This document shows positions 12,193 to 23,608 of a DNA stretch of 61,711 nucleotides, one piece after another. The stretch is from positions 1-61,711 of the forward strand of contig WHUZ01000162.1 in NCBI GenBank assembly GCA_015179045.1, written 5' to 3'. Source of the stretch: Kalaharituber pfeilii (taxonomy: Eukaryota; Ascomycota; Pezizomycetes; Pezizales; Pezizaceae). Within the stretch, counting starts at the first letter, position 1, and every line of letters starts with the position of its first letter. The notes under the pieces were generated by a model, which saw only the letters and a program-made list of their open reading frames with translations, searched no databases and was not told the origin of the DNA. The translations under genes and the position numbers were made by a program.

Positions 12193-12894
12193 CTAGTGGT
12201 TGTCACTGAATAATTGAGAATGGTTATCAGAAGTTACCAGGAAAAAGACGCCAACCAAACTAGGCAGGAACCGTGAGGTACCCCTTTTAACCCTGCGAAA
12301 TTTATTAGTTAGTAAAATGAATTACCACGACTAAACGCCCTACACATCTACGCATGTAAAAGCTATCATGATGCTCATGGTTCTTGATTCAGATGCAGAC
12401 TCCAACTCAGATTTGGAGGAAATGACCAAAGATACACTTCTTATGTCAATACAATGTTTTAGGGTGAATTGACACATAAAGAAGACATAAATATGAATAG
12501 GATATGTTTGCATTGTTTGTGGTTGTAGATGCATGCTGAACGTTGATGCGAATCGAGATGTGTACGCGGATGCTGCATATGGTGCGAAATGTTGTGGGTG
12601 TATGCAGCAAAGTAGGTTACTAACTGAGCTCTACTCAGTCTCGAACCAGACTACCGCTTAGTGGCTGACTAAGCTACTCCACACTACGTGGTTGCTTCGT
12701 GGAGCTCTACTTACCAGAAAAGCCATTTACCAGTCGATTTCGACTGGTAAAAGAACTTATGCTGGTAAGTTGCGCCACCACCCAATGGGCCAATGAACGA
12801 AGGGGCCAAGGCACTAAAAACGCCTCAGTCAAGTATAGTTAAGTAAAGTAAAGTGTGGTAACCATTCTCAATTATTCAGTGACAACCACTACTG
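12193..12894. mobile_element. Non-autonomous TIR element with TA flanks (Tc1/pogo-like MITE)
   Basis: The left end CTAGTGGTTGTCACTGAATA and the right end, read on the other strand, CAGTAGTGGTTGTCACTGAA are inverted over more than 30 bp (onward through ATTGAGAATGGTTA). Both are bordered by TA (12191-12192 and 12895-12896). The right terminus CAGT fits the Tc1/mariner/pogo style, and the left terminus appears to have lost two bases. The 702-bp interior has no transposase. It contains a strongly self-complementary stretch at 12640-12760, including 'accagtcgatttcgactggt'. Confidence 0.75.
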
Positions 12895-12896
12895 TA

Positions 12897-13856
12897 AGCA
12901 CTGAATGTGAGTACTTTGTGCCTATGCCAAGGCGATAATTGGTACAACTGCCATAGAATGGTATCAATGCAATTAGACTACCATCTTCATAGACTAGCGT
13001 CAGCCCAGGCAGTTCTCTTCGTGCTTTGTTCTTTGTCAATGATCCTTCTTCTTCTGCCTTCTTCTTCTGGGGTGAACAGGCACAGAATAGTGTCATGGGT
13101 AGTGATGAACATATATAGGTTTATGAGAATGGGTGGAATGAAGTATGTACGCTACGTGAGTATAATTCAGATTGAAGATTTGCTTCAAAAGTGGGGAATC
13201 TGTATCGCAACTTTGACTGACCCATGACTCAGAACCCAGAGGAAACTAATAATCACGTGGTCACCTCCCAAACAGGTCTGCTGAACATGCCAAGACTTGC
13301 AATTGGTGATAAGTTCATAAGGTGGTGTTAAGGGAACAGGAGATTCAAATGATACGGGGTACATTTGCACTCCACGCAGGGGCAGCCATTCCTATGCACA
13401 TTTGAGGTGTACATTGAGGTGTACATTTATACTGACCTCACATAAAGTGGTGGGGAGTATATTTTTATGCATAACTGCACGTTTGATTGTCGAAGTTACG
13501 CGTGGGCGGAGTGACTTACGTACTCCCTGCTACTCCTCGCAGGAGGTTACGTTTTACTCCCCTCCATAGTAATTTTGTACCATAGTGTTTGAACCATAGT
13601 GAAATATCGTTCAAAGGATATAGTATGAGGAGGATTTTTCGGGATGCAGTGACAGGACAGAGTCTCCGAGATGAATTGATTATGTGGAAATCACTATCTA
13701 TGAATTTGACAATTCATGCGGGGAAAGATCATCGCGACTGGGTTCCTCGACTGCGGCTGAACTGTAACACATCAGACCTGGTTACGTGCATATGCTTATC
13801 ACTACAGGTTGTCAGTTCTCGGATTTGGCTGGTCGCTGTGACGCACTAGCCAATGC
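12897..13856. other. No gene recognised
   Basis: Several open frames of 60-106 codons have no recognisable domain. 'gaggtgtacatt' is repeated in tandem at about 13400-13425. Confidence 0.3.
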
Positions 13857-14521
13857 TATCCCTTGGGTGGTCGAGACATGCATGAATTCTGTGCCGGAAA
13901 CTAACTGTTTTTCTCCCTGTCCATGCCGATCAGACCTATCAGATTGCAACCTCAGAGCTCACGCAGTCTATGATTTGGCATCTACGGAAATAGTACGTTG
14001 TGGGAATTCACTGCATTATTGTTATGAATTGTGTTAACCATATGAGTTCTAATTGTGAGCCCAATAGAAATAACCAAAGTGGCAGTTATTCTATTAGTAC
14101 AGAGTGATATATTATGTGTGATACTAATATAGTGAGTTTGAGCAATTGAAGCAGAAGGTGAAGGACAGGAAAGATAATAGACTCCTAGAAATCTGCAAAC
14201 AAGACACCCTGTGACAGATTTTTGTTATAGTGACGACTGGCAACAGCTGCTGAGCTGTTGTAGAGGTATTGGTATGTAAGATGAGGTTAGAGGTCAGCAA
14301 GTCTAGTTTGAGACTGGGACAAAGGTATGTACCTCAGTTGTTCCATACTTAATGTTTTTTGAAACTGCATTTTGACCTCTTCATGGAGATTTTCTATCAT
14401 ATCTACTGAATTCTCTGTGGCAGATGGATTACAAACGTTGCATTTTGATATCGCACAGGCCGTCTCTTGGCGCAGCGCCACCGGCACAAAATTCATGCAT
14501 GTCTCGACCACCCAAGGGATA
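13857..14521. repeat. Inverted repeat, ~41-bp arms, 583-bp spacer
   Basis: The arm 13857-13897 ('tatcccttgggtggtcgaga' and on through 'catgcatgaattctgtgccgg') is the reverse complement of 14481-14521 with one mismatch. No clear target duplication beside the arms and no open frame inside, so this is either a fold-back element or an inverted duplication. Confidence 0.6.
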
Positions 14522-14621
14522 AACTGATGGATCGGCTAATGCATATGCAATAATTCATGGGTTCGGAGCCTTGGGCGCTGCAACAGTGGTCTGGTCTTCA
14601 GTGATCGGATAACAGTAAATC

Positions 14622-17347
14622 TAGCGTGCCCGAAGTGGTGGTAACGAGCTGCCCCCCTGTAACGATCCACTCTCTTGGCACTCCTCGTCATGCATTCCTT
14701 GCCCTATTACCTATTACCGGATATATTGCGACTACGGAAATTGCATAGTATTATATCAATTTGATACCGCTAAATCTGAATATACTATCATAATAAGGAA
14801 AAAGCCAAAATTCCAATAACTATAACCAAATTCATCATTATTTATATGAATTAACCCCTCCCTGCATACAATATAGCTCAATGTTCTCAGAATCAGGAAA
14901 ATAATATAGAAAATGAGTAATAATCATTCGCCTAACACTAGTCTTTTCAGTTAAAGTTAATAAATGTATATAGGAATTATATAGGATACACGCACCTTCA
15001 AATATATAGAAGAAATTCACATTCTCGAGCTAATCTCTGTACCTCAATATCATCATCAGTGTCCTCAGAGTCCTCAGGTGATCCAGGAATACTAGGACTT
15101 GAAGTAGTGGTAGATGAAGCACTAGAGATAGTAGCAGTAACTTCGTCTGAGGCATCAGGTCTGATAGAAGAGGTCTGTGGCTCGAGATATACTACTGGAA
15201 CCTCCTTCACTCCCCCCCTAGCAGGTGTTCGGACCCTCCCACCTCCTGAACCAAAGGCCTTCCTCGGCCCCGGCCTCGCCCGCGAGCTCCCCCATGACCT
15301 CTCTTTGCGGCCCGCTCAGCTGCAACTATTTCTCTCTGTTCTTGTTTCTCTTTTGCCTTTCTTTCTCGCTCCTCCGCTGCTAGCTGCTTTTTCACTTCAG
15401 CAGCTTCTTTCTTATCCTCAGCTATTTTTTGTCGCTCCTCTGCCTTCTGAATTTTCTCTTCCCCTTTTCTTATCTTCTCTACTGCTTTCTGTTCCTTTTC
15501 CAGCCTCTTCCGCTCTTTCTTTTCCTCTGCTTCCAGTGCTGCTTTGACTTCGGCTTGTCGAGAGGATTCAATATACGCTCGATTAAGAGTCCGAGGGTCT
15601 TTAATATGCTTCAAACTACCAGCCGGAGCTTTTTTGACCATCTTACCATTCTGTAGAGCTTTGAAGGTTGTAGCATTAGGCTCAATCACCGTATATTTTG
15701 TTAGCTTTTCCTCCAGAAACAATACATGATCCATCACAGTCTTGCGTGTATGTGGAGTCAAAATTGCCTTGTCCAGAGCAGTTCGTAGTACTATTTGCTT
15801 TGATGGAGTATCTAATATAGAGAGATCTGAATTGACCGTCATTGTCGCTTGAACTTGAGGAGGAATAACTTTGTCGGGATCAATAGGCCAGCATCCAGAC
15901 CCCCGCCATGCACCTAAAATAGTATCGGTAGTAAAAGTAGATTGTCTGGCACCACAAAGAATTTCCCAGAAGTTAGGTTTGCGAAAAATATCACGAGGCT
16001 TTTGATATATCCAATCTTGTAAGCCATTGCGGTAGTGTCTTTGGAGAGGAGAGAAACATCCAACATCAAGAGGTTGCATTAAATGAGTTGAATGTGGGGG
16101 AAGACAAAGCATTTGAATCCGGTGATTGAGTGCATATTCAACGACTTGGTAAGTGACATGGGAAGAGTGACCATCAACAATTAAAAGGCGCTAAGGATAT
16201 TCGGATATATTAGAGGGAGGTAAGGTCAGTGAATCGCTCGAAATAATTATACTGCGTTTGTCATGTATAGTGCTTGTAGGAAGGCCGGTTGCTATAGGGG
16301 TGCCGGCGGTGGAGGCAGTGGAGGCAGTGGAGGCAGGGGCAGTGGAGGCAGTAGAGGTAGTGGAGGTAGTGGTAGGGTTTACGGGGCGAGTATATGGCTC
16401 AAAGTGATATTTTATAAACTCAACACCTAGTTCATCATCCATGTATCCACTAGGCGAGCGTCCAAAAGTTGCAGGAAGTTTATGGATACCCTCAGCACCG
16501 TAGTAGCCTTCTCTATGGGTTTTCGCCTGCCAGACAAGGTATGGAGGAATGATGTGACCAGCAGCATTTACTGTCTCTATGACAGTAACAAATTCTCGAT
16601 TGCCATCAGTAACTGCAATTTTTCACCTTGGACCTGCTCGAACAATACATTTCTGCCTGCCAGTTGCAATGACCATAATAATACCCTTTTCATCATAGTT
16701 CCAGAGGTTGTCAGGGGTGATCTTAAGTTGGCGCATTGTAGTTCGGAGTGACCGATAAAGTGCCTTCTGCGCTGGAATATTTGTCCCTTGCGAATGCCGA
16801 ATGCGCTCAAGATATTGTACATATTTGCTGTTAACTATGGGATGTCGAAGTAAAAACCTCTCATGCCACCGATCTCCTGGAACTGCATTGCTAAACCTTC
16901 GCTGCAGAATTAAAACAGCCATAGATCTCAGCATTCGCAAATGAACTGGAAAGCCCATATCACTCATTGTAAGTGCCCAGGCCTCTAATGCATTCTCTTC
17001 ACCTCTAGTAAGCAATTGCTGCCTTTCGCGAGCCTCCTTCCTTCCTTTCTGTACCCCATCGAGTCGTCTACGTAATGTAATAGCTTTTACATCAAAGTAG
17101 GAAGCAATTTTTGGTATTGACTCTTCCCGATGTTTGTATGCATAAGCGATTGCTCAGTTAATGTTTTTCAGGCTTACTTTCCTGTCGCATAGCTATTAAC
17201 TGCGGGTAAAACGAGTTCAAAATATGTAGAATTCGCTGAGATATGCAGGATAATCGCGGTTGAAAGATGAGGAGCAGGTTGCCGAAGTGGGGGTGAAAAT
17301 GTAGGATCGTTACAGGGGGGCAGATCGTTACCATATCGGGCACGTTA
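14622..17347 (-). mobile_element. Pogo/Fot-type DNA transposon with TIRs and TA target duplication
   Basis: The left end TAGCGTGCCCGAAGTGGTGG and the right end on the opposite strand TAACGTGCCCGATATGG both run into a shared GTAACGATCTGCCCCCC-like segment and CTGTAACGATCC. This gives TIRs of about 45 bp beginning in a TA at 14622-14623 and 17346-17347. The 2.7-kb interior is filled by the transposase pseudogene on the minus strand. The size and TA duplication are normal for this superfamily. Confidence 0.8.
14998..17153 (-). pseudogene. Pogo-like DDE transposase with three in-frame stops and a frameshift
   Basis: One minus-strand frame runs from about 17153 to 15210. The N-terminus AIAYAYKHREESIPKIASYF matches the psq/HTH segment. 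A CENPB-type HTH follows (RGEENALEAWALTMSDMGFP). The DDE domain shows NLWNYDEKGI (first Asp), then VTVIETVNAAGHIIPPYLVW, LLIVDGHSSHV (second Asp) and STHLMQPLDVGCFSPLQ (third Asp). The C-terminus is a long charged helix and an RGRGRGRGR tail. Stops interrupt this frame at 17154-17156 (TGA), 16623-16625 (TGA) and 16191-16193 (TAG), all explicable by C-to-T changes. A G7 run at 15212-15218 shifts the frame, after which an acidic tail (SPEDSEDTDDDIEVQRLA) continues to 14998. The original start codon is not clear. The element is inactive unless supplied in trans. Confidence 0.88.
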
Positions 17348-17480
17348 GTTGTTCATTGTTCTCATTGCTAGTCCTATTGTTATTCTTTCTCCACATGATT
17401 CACTCTCGAGCGACTGTGGAAATTATTCAGCCCTCCTATAGCTACAACTCACACAGGTCATCTTCAGTACGTATACCTCC
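17348..17480. other. Flank of the pogo element
   Basis: Short unassigned stretch between the right TIR and the dispersed repeat at 17.5 kb. Confidence 0.3.
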
Positions 17481-17830
17481 TCACCTTTCTCATCCTCATT
17501 TCTGTTCCCCTTTTCTTAGCTCCGCCATTGGACTGTCGATCACAGATGCTAAAACAGTATAAATGAAGATAGGGATGCCTTAATACGTCACAAATTCAGG
17601 ACATAGAAATAAGAATAAATAATAAAAATATAGCATGAGCGGAAACTCGCCCTCCATAGTCTCATACCAAGCCCCTAGCACCCTCCACACCGAACCCCTT
17701 GAGCCTACAAGTTGTTGTTTTAAAGAGGTAACACCCCTCTTGCTTCGGAATTCATAGCCTACCTCAGCCAGGTTTCCTCCGCCTACCATATTGTTCTAGT
17801 AGACCTGGTCCGTCTGAAGTCCCCATTATA
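17481..17830. repeat. Old dispersed repeat, copy 2 (copy 1 at 560-900)
   Basis: Divergent match to 560-900 in the same orientation over about 330 bp with indels. Both contain an A-rich centre and a shared 'acaagttgttgtt' and 'cttgctt(c)ggaattca' core. Confidence 0.5.
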
Positions 17831-19670
17831 CTCACAATAGTATGCCAGTAGTAGCAATAAATATCCAACAAGCACGAAAACATTGGAGAAATGGAATAAT
17901 GACAGGAAATGAATTACCATGCAAGTAGTCGATTCACCAATGAGTAATCTTCGTTATCCCTCCGGGAGGAGGCATGTGGGGAGAAGCGGCAGGTGGTATA
18001 GGCAGAGGTGGGAGCCTTGTCAGCTCCAGCATATGCTATTGCTGTCATGAGGGGCTAATTCTAATTTTACCTTCAATCCTAATCCCGTCAAATAATATAT
18101 TGGCACTGTTGCAAAGAGTCCTACGATTTCTGTCAGTCAGGGCCTAAAGCAGATAGCCTACCAGAGCTCGTAAATGCCCTTCTGAAGCAGCTGACGCTGC
18201 ATTGAAAAGCGGAAGTGGGAGAGGCGGGGCAGTAGGGGAGACAGTAGGAGAGGCCGGAGGAACGGTAGGAGTTGCCGGGGAGGAGGCTGTCGGAAAGGCG
18301 GCAGTGGAAATGGGGGAGGCGGTATATGATAGGCAAAAGCGACGAGAGAGCCAGTGCGAGGGCAGTGTGGGGGAAAGGGAGGATCTGGGCTCTGTTTGGA
18401 GGAGGGAATGCTTAGTACTCAGTGGGCCAGTGGGGTCGGGGGGAGGGGGGGGGGGTGGGAGTGCCGCACGCTTGAGGGGGCGACCGTGTAGCGCAGGGAC
18501 AGGGCAAAGGGTGGGACAGCAGCCATTCCAAAGAGGCATCTACTCGTACAAGAACTTTTGCTGCGAGATTTAGTCCGAGACTACGCTTGAACATGCGGCT
18601 GTAAGGGTTCCCGCTCGCCAAGAGGGAGCGCAGACAGCTAAGATCAGCTTCTGCATGGCACGAGCCGGAAGTGCCAGCATAGAGTGCTGGTAAAGTGCGA
18701 TGTTTATTATTCATTCCGCAACCGGTCTCATTTTTGACCTGGAACATTTTTGACCTGGAACTGACAGCCGAGTAACTCTCACTGTTTAACCATCCCAGTA
18801 ACGGCGGATAATCAAGAGGATAGGGTTTTCCCTACAGTGATCTGTGAGCTGACTGATCTAAAGTTTGGCGAAGTGGTTTCGCTATTGTCTGTACATGCGA
18901 TGGAGTTTGCAATTCCGCAGGGAAGTGGGTTGTCCAACAATATTCTAAGATGTAGCGCCCCAGATCCAGATGATTAAATTCTAGTGGAAACCCTAATTTT
19001 TTGCTTTCTAAATTTTTTTTTTTTAAAAAAAAGGGTCTCACAAAGATTTGCTGCCAGTGTCGGGACTTAAGTGATGTTCTGGACCCTGATACTCTAAACC
19101 AACCACCCACAGAATCGACGTTGCCAAGAGTCATCGGAAATCTGGTGTGATACAGCTGACTTCGATACTAGTATATCGGACATTTCCTGTCTGCGGTTCC
19201 TCACATACCCTACATTAGATATTCTACTTGTTCAGACACCACTCTCTGCAACAAGATGCCGCCACTAGGCAAGCATCGTCTATCCCTTAGAGCGTCTAGC
19301 ACAATGTCTAAAAAAACCAGGAAATGAATTTGCCAATGTTTGACTTTCGAGTGTGTGTCCTTCGGAAAGGAGGTTTATGTAAATATGGTAAATACGCTTT
19401 TGAGGGATACTATTTTATATCGGGAAACGATCGCCTACCTAGAAACGACGCGCATCTTGGCATGCCTCATGAGAAACCATTTTCACAATATCTTTAGCAA
19501 CTTAGATGCCAGTAACATCAAATAAAGTGATATAGATACAATGATGTCGGGACAACATTATCTACATATTCTATTGCCTATATTCAATATCAAGCTCCCT
19601 GTTATATCAATAAATATGTCAACAGGTCAATTTAACCCCCCTCCCTCTTACGCTCCTACATATTGCCAGT
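17831..19670. other. No gene recognised; G-rich tract at 18428-18462
   Basis: Open frames at 18144-18573 on both strands derive from glycine- or proline-coding low complexity. A run with long G tracts lies at 18428-18462. 'ttttgacctggaaca' is duplicated at 18731 and 18747. Nothing else is assignable. Confidence 0.3.
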
Positions 19671-19675
19671 TAAAT

Positions 19676-20227
19676 TGTCACAGCCCACCTACGCACGCAT
19701 CGATATCATCCCTTTCCGCAGCCGACAAGTCAAGCTGAGCCGACGTGCCAAGCCGGAAGGTGAGACATTACTAATAGCCGACTCGGAAAGGCTTGACAAG
19801 CCGTCCCGGTCCGGTTGATTAGCCCTCTGACAGCTCATTGATATGCCTTCCAATATTAGCATCACTATTGCCGCTCTTGCATTCCGGATTCTCTTTCTCA
19901 TATCGTTATTGTCCTGTATTCCCTTTCTATGTCAATTCCCCAGCATATAAGGGCCCCAAGCCCGCCTCTGTAGATAGCTCTTCTTCTCCTTGTCCGTTGT
20001 CTTGTTAATCAATAGACCCGTCTGGTTTCTCCTACTCCTCCGCCGCTGCCCTTGCTATAGTCCGTGATCCCTAGCCGCCGAGCCGCCACCGCCGTAGTCC
20101 TCGACCCATAGCCGCCGAACCGCCGCCGCCGTAGTCCTCGACCCATAGCCGCCGAACCGCCAGCGATACCCAAGCTGACCGTACCCCTTGGCAAGACCTC
20201 CGCCCAAGACCCCCCGTCGACGTTACA
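19676..20227 (+). repeat. Solo LTR, 552 bp, with 5-bp target duplication TAAAT
   Basis: Starts TGTCACAGCCC and ends GACGTTACA. The five bases before (19671-19675) and after (20228-20232) are both TAAAT. A GCATATAAGG box at about 19944 suggests the promoter and + orientation. No internal retrotransposon coding region remains beside it, so a full element was probably reduced to one LTR by recombination. Confidence 0.85.
20065..20165. repeat. Tandem GC-rich repeat inside the solo LTR
   Basis: A ~41-bp unit containing 'ccgccgtagtcctcgaccca' and 'tagccgccgaaccgcc' is present about two and a half times. Confidence 0.75.
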
Positions 20228-20232
20228 TAAAT

Positions 20233-21003
20233 AGTACTAACATCTATGCTCTTATAGCTGCTGTCACTCACTAATGGCCATAGTATATGGTGGCATATGC
20301 TATAGGGGGGTAGGATACTTCAAGCTCTATTCGCAAGTCTAAAAGTGAGCAATTGCAGCAACTGTAGCTGTACCAATTTATACTTAGTTATAATAAATAG
20401 AAGGTACCGATGCTGAACATACTGTTATACACTCTACAACTGCTTACAAGATTGATATAAGGCTATCTGCACCTTTAGACCATGCTAGTTTACCAGTTGA
20501 AGATGATATACTCATTCCCAGCTGATATCTCTAAGAGTATGAGACATGCAGTCAAGCGGACTCCTCTAGCAAAAACCCTCACAGCTCAACCAAAATTGCA
20601 TAAATATGAATTCTGAGAAGAGATTTGGATTCCCTGATGTTTACTTATGTAACCCACTATTTTTCCTTAATTTTTTTGCTCTTTTAATATTGTTTTTATG
20701 ATTTTATTGAATAGCACTGGCAGGTGATACAAGGGGTGCTCAGATACATGTCTCACGATCTACGGCAGCCGCTGTCTCACATGAGCTGCAGCTCCCTCTG
20801 TGTTGATATGCATACTCCGAGTCCCTAATAGCAATACTTTCGAACTGGTTTGCTGCTGCCTAACCTCAGATTTGCTTCCTAAACCGAATTGCCCTTCCCA
20901 GCTGTAACATATGCCCTCAATGGCTCGCCACTCGCAACCCCTGGGCCCAGATATGCCCCTCAAACCGGCTCACTGCTCACAATCCCCGCCCCCAGATATA
21001 CCC
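20233..21003. other. AT-rich stretch, no gene recognised
   Basis: Open frames below 70 codons, none recognisable. The 20900-21000 segment holds repeated 'cccagatat' and 'caaaccggctcac' motifs shared with 21085-21115. Confidence 0.25.
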
Positions 21004-21016
21004 TCAGGCCTGAATA

Positions 21017-21075
21017 AACATCGCCATAGCCCTTAGGGCGGCATGCGATTAATGAAATTAAAAAAAAAAAAAAAA
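21017..21075 (+). mobile_element. Tail-only LINE insertion, type A hairpin
   Basis: Only about 42 bp of tail plus poly(A): ATCGCCATAGCCC, TTA, GGGCGGCATGCGAT, then TAATGAAATT and an A-run. It is flanked by perfect 13-bp duplications TCAGGCCTGAATA (21004-21016 and 21076-21088). Confidence 0.85.
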
Positions 21076-21088
21076 TCAGGCCTGAATA

Positions 21089-21578
21089 TACCCTCCAAAC
21101 CAGTTCACCACCGCTCTCAACACTCTAAGTTAAAGTCAAATTCAGTTGCTGAAGTACTGGCAGTTGTGTAGGCGGCCAGTGGAGCGCGCGAAAATACGAA
21201 AAATGCACGCGCATACGAAATGCGCTTATGCGATGCAAGCGATATGTGAGCCGACGCTGGCAGGCGGCTGTTATGAGTTCACCGCGACTGTAGTATGGAG
21301 CTGGTGGAGCGTGCGAAAAATGTGAAAAATGCAAGCGCATACGAAATGCGCATGTACGACGCAAGCAGCAAGCGATATGCGAGCCGACGCTGGTAGGCGG
21401 CATCGCAATCGTACAAATGAGTGCTATATGAGCTACACAGATGACTAGCGAGGATCACTACTGAAGTGTCTTTTTGGCCTGGCAGACAGTAACTCTCTGC
21501 GCTTACCACCTCCATTACAAACTCTGAGTCAAGGTTGGAAAAAACTATCATTTGGATGAGTCCTGGATCGAAATTATC
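21089..21578. other. Internal near-duplication, no gene recognised
   Basis: The segment 'gaaaaatgca(c/a)gcgcatacgaaatgcgc' followed by 'gcgatatg(t/c)gagccgacgctgg' occurs at about 21198-21262 and again at about 21325-21390, an imperfect ~125-bp tandem duplication. Confidence 0.5.
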
Positions 21579-21935
21579 TCATTGCTCGACTACGACAGTT
21601 GGAGGGTCAGAAAAATGTGAATGATTGTCATATTGACCTTGATTCGGACTCTAATAACTCTCCTGAGTCTTCTGTAGATGGTCCGAACCAAAGTACTCCA
21701 ACAGATAGGCTTACTACTAATATACTAGAAGTTAAGGGGGGGGGGTCAACTACTAGTGGGAAAGGAGGAAAACGGCAGGCTAGAGTACGAACTAGGGCTG
21801 CAAAAGATACAGACAATAAGATAGTAGTAAAGTCAACAGCATTATCTGGAGCTACTGACTCTCAGCCACCACCACCCCCTCCTTCAACACTTGAGGAAAT
21901 AATTCAGCAAATGCAGCAGCTGCAGCAGCTAGTTT
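21579..21935 (+). CDS. Open frame, N-terminal part of an unrecognised protein, truncated by a retroposon tail
   Basis: An open + frame runs from just after a TGA near 21555 through LIARLRQLEGQKNVNDC, an acidic/serine segment (DSDSNNSPESSVDGPNQS), a basic glycine-rich segment (SGKGGKRQARVRTRAA), a polyproline block (PPPPPPSTLEEIIQQMQQLQ), and then into a T-run at 21936 belonging to an inserted LINE tail. The composition (disordered acidic and basic parts, then a glutamine-rich helix) is like the N-terminal part of some retrotransposon gag proteins, but there is no conserved motif to confirm this. No in-frame ATG near the beginning was obvious, so the true start may lie upstream of the stop. 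Confidence 0.35.
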
Positions 21936-22066
21936 CTTTTTTTTTTTTTTTTTTTTATTCACGTAACCCCGCATACAGGCTATCAGCCTATGGCAGGGAC
22001 CCATATACTCGGGCCAGGTTTGGAACACCTAACTACGGAATCTACATGCACATCTTGAGCACTCGG
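21936..22066 (-). mobile_element. 5'-truncated LINE type B 3' UTR and poly(A), minus orientation
   Basis: Read on the minus strand this is nearly the same as 26725-26845: 'tgtagattccgtagttag', 'gtatatgggtccctgccata', AGGCTGATAGCCT and a closing GCGGGGTTACGTGAATAAA with poly(A). No coding part is left. No clean target duplication was found. Confidence 0.75.
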
Positions 22067-23608
22067 AACCTCTCCGGACAGGCAGATTCTGCCTGCCGCT
22101 CCCGGACCTCATCAGACGATAAACTTTACGCCATGACACTGTGACACAGGTACCAACATTATGGGGTAGGTATGATCAATTGTTGGTACAGGCATATGGC
22201 AAGACAAGTTTTACATTGGACTAGTGACGTAAGTGCGTACCGTGCCCACTGGCTACCAAATGTCGGCCCATGCTGTGATCTACTAGTTTGAATGCATGAT
22301 TACTCAGTTAAGTAAAAAATGAAAAATGGAAAATAGATCTGAATTAATGCGCAGATGAAGAAACAAAAATGAAATTTTGGGTTTCCTGTAGTACCTCACT
22401 CTGTCATATTACTTGCTTATCAGTTCGGTCACCGCTGGTAGGCTTCGTCTTGCGCTGTCTCGTGCTCGTAGGATCTTACATTAGGAGCACACTACTCCAG
22501 ATGGACAAGAGCTTATTCATTTGTAGTGCAGTGCATTTTGAGGGTGAGGTGTGCAATTGAGGTGCACGTGTATGTAGTAAAAGCTTTAAGATATCCTGCA
22601 AAGCCTGACAATTTTGAAACTGCTGGATGAGCTACGCCGCTTGACAGGCTTGAATTCTTCGCTAGAAAGATTGGCATGATATTGCTCTGTTTAAATAATT
22701 TTGTTCCGCATAGAAGCTACAATCCTATGGCAGAGACAAAAAAAAAATAGGTTACCCCACTAGAATATGTGAAGTTGAGAATCCAGCTGGCGCCGTTTGA
22801 CCATGGGTCAATATTCCAGCCGTTCGCAATGATCACAATCCGGCAGCTTGAGACATTGATGCTGTAGGTTTGGTTGATGTATTTAATAGCCATCTAGGAT
22901 GAATTAAAGTGATTGGAATTTTCTGCAATTCAAACAATGGTCCAAGCTTATTGTGACATGGAAACGTGTATTGGTACAGTAAGTAATACTACTGGTTACC
23001 AGCATTTGTTGCTGTTTGCTGGTTGAGGAAGGAAAGACAACCAGCTCGGCGGTAGTTTACTTGGAGAAGGGGACTGAGGTTGGGAGGGTGAGGCTCGGGG
23101 GACGTTGGTTAAGGTCGGTCCGGTATGAGTCGGAGAGGGACGGAAGTAGGACATACCGGGCCTGTCACCCGCACCATGGAGGAGTTTCGCGGGTAATACA
23201 TGTAGTTAGGGGTAGTTAGACGCAGTTTTCATTTCTTTTAATAAAACCCTCGCCATAGCCCATTGGGCGGCAAGCGAGTATTGATACTAAAAAAAAAAAA
23301 AAAAAAAAAAAATTGTTGTTGTAATAGCATGCGTTGGTTGAAAGGCTGTGGCTACATTGCTATTTACCCAGGCTCCCAAGAGAAACGCTGCTGTAAACTC
23401 AGAGAAGATACCCTGTTGCCACACCAGGTCACTGACCTCTCGCACGGACTATGCCCAGCCTCTAGTTTGCATCACTAAATGCTGGTAACAAGTACCAACA
23501 TTTGATCTACCTACCCCACAATGTTGGTACCTGTGTCACAGTGTCATGGCGTAAAGTTTATCGTCTGATGAGGTCCGAGAGCGGCAGGCAGAATCTGCCT
23601 GTCCGGAG
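22067..23608. repeat. Large inverted repeat, ~125-bp arms
   Basis: Bases 22067-22190 ('ggaacctctccggacaggca' onward to 'ttgttggtac') are the reverse complement of about 23482-23608 with few differences. Each arm contains the small palindrome GGCAGATTCTGCC and, at its inner end, a ~39-bp hairpin bounded by GTACCAACATT and AATGTTGGTAC. The interior carries an unrelated LINE-derived insertion at 23.0-23.3 kb. The outer flanks do not match each other, so I cannot show a single insertion event. A degenerate relative of the arm is at about 60180-60230. Confidence 0.65.
23012..23311 (+). mobile_element. ORF1-only LINE derivative, type A tail
   Basis: It starts inside an ORF1-like frame (VEEGKTTSSAVVYLEKGTEV, then VRLGGRWLRSVRYESERDG), followed by a ~130-bp untranslated part, the A hairpin CTCGCCATAGCCC...GGGCGGCAAGCGAG, and poly(A) at 23289-23311. 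Here the usual stop after the YESERxxx end is missing, because the frame runs on a few codons. The flanks 'tttgttgctgt' (about 23006) and 'attgttgttgt' (23311) fit an imperfect target duplication. Confidence 0.75.

Noticed and set aside
18144..18573. Overlapping open frames on both strands with Pro/Gly runs.
   Set aside because: Low complexity from a G-rich tract; no motif.
22067..23608. A complete TIR DNA transposon.
   Set aside because: The flanks show no duplication and are different LINE remnants, and no transposase is present; kept only as an inverted repeat.
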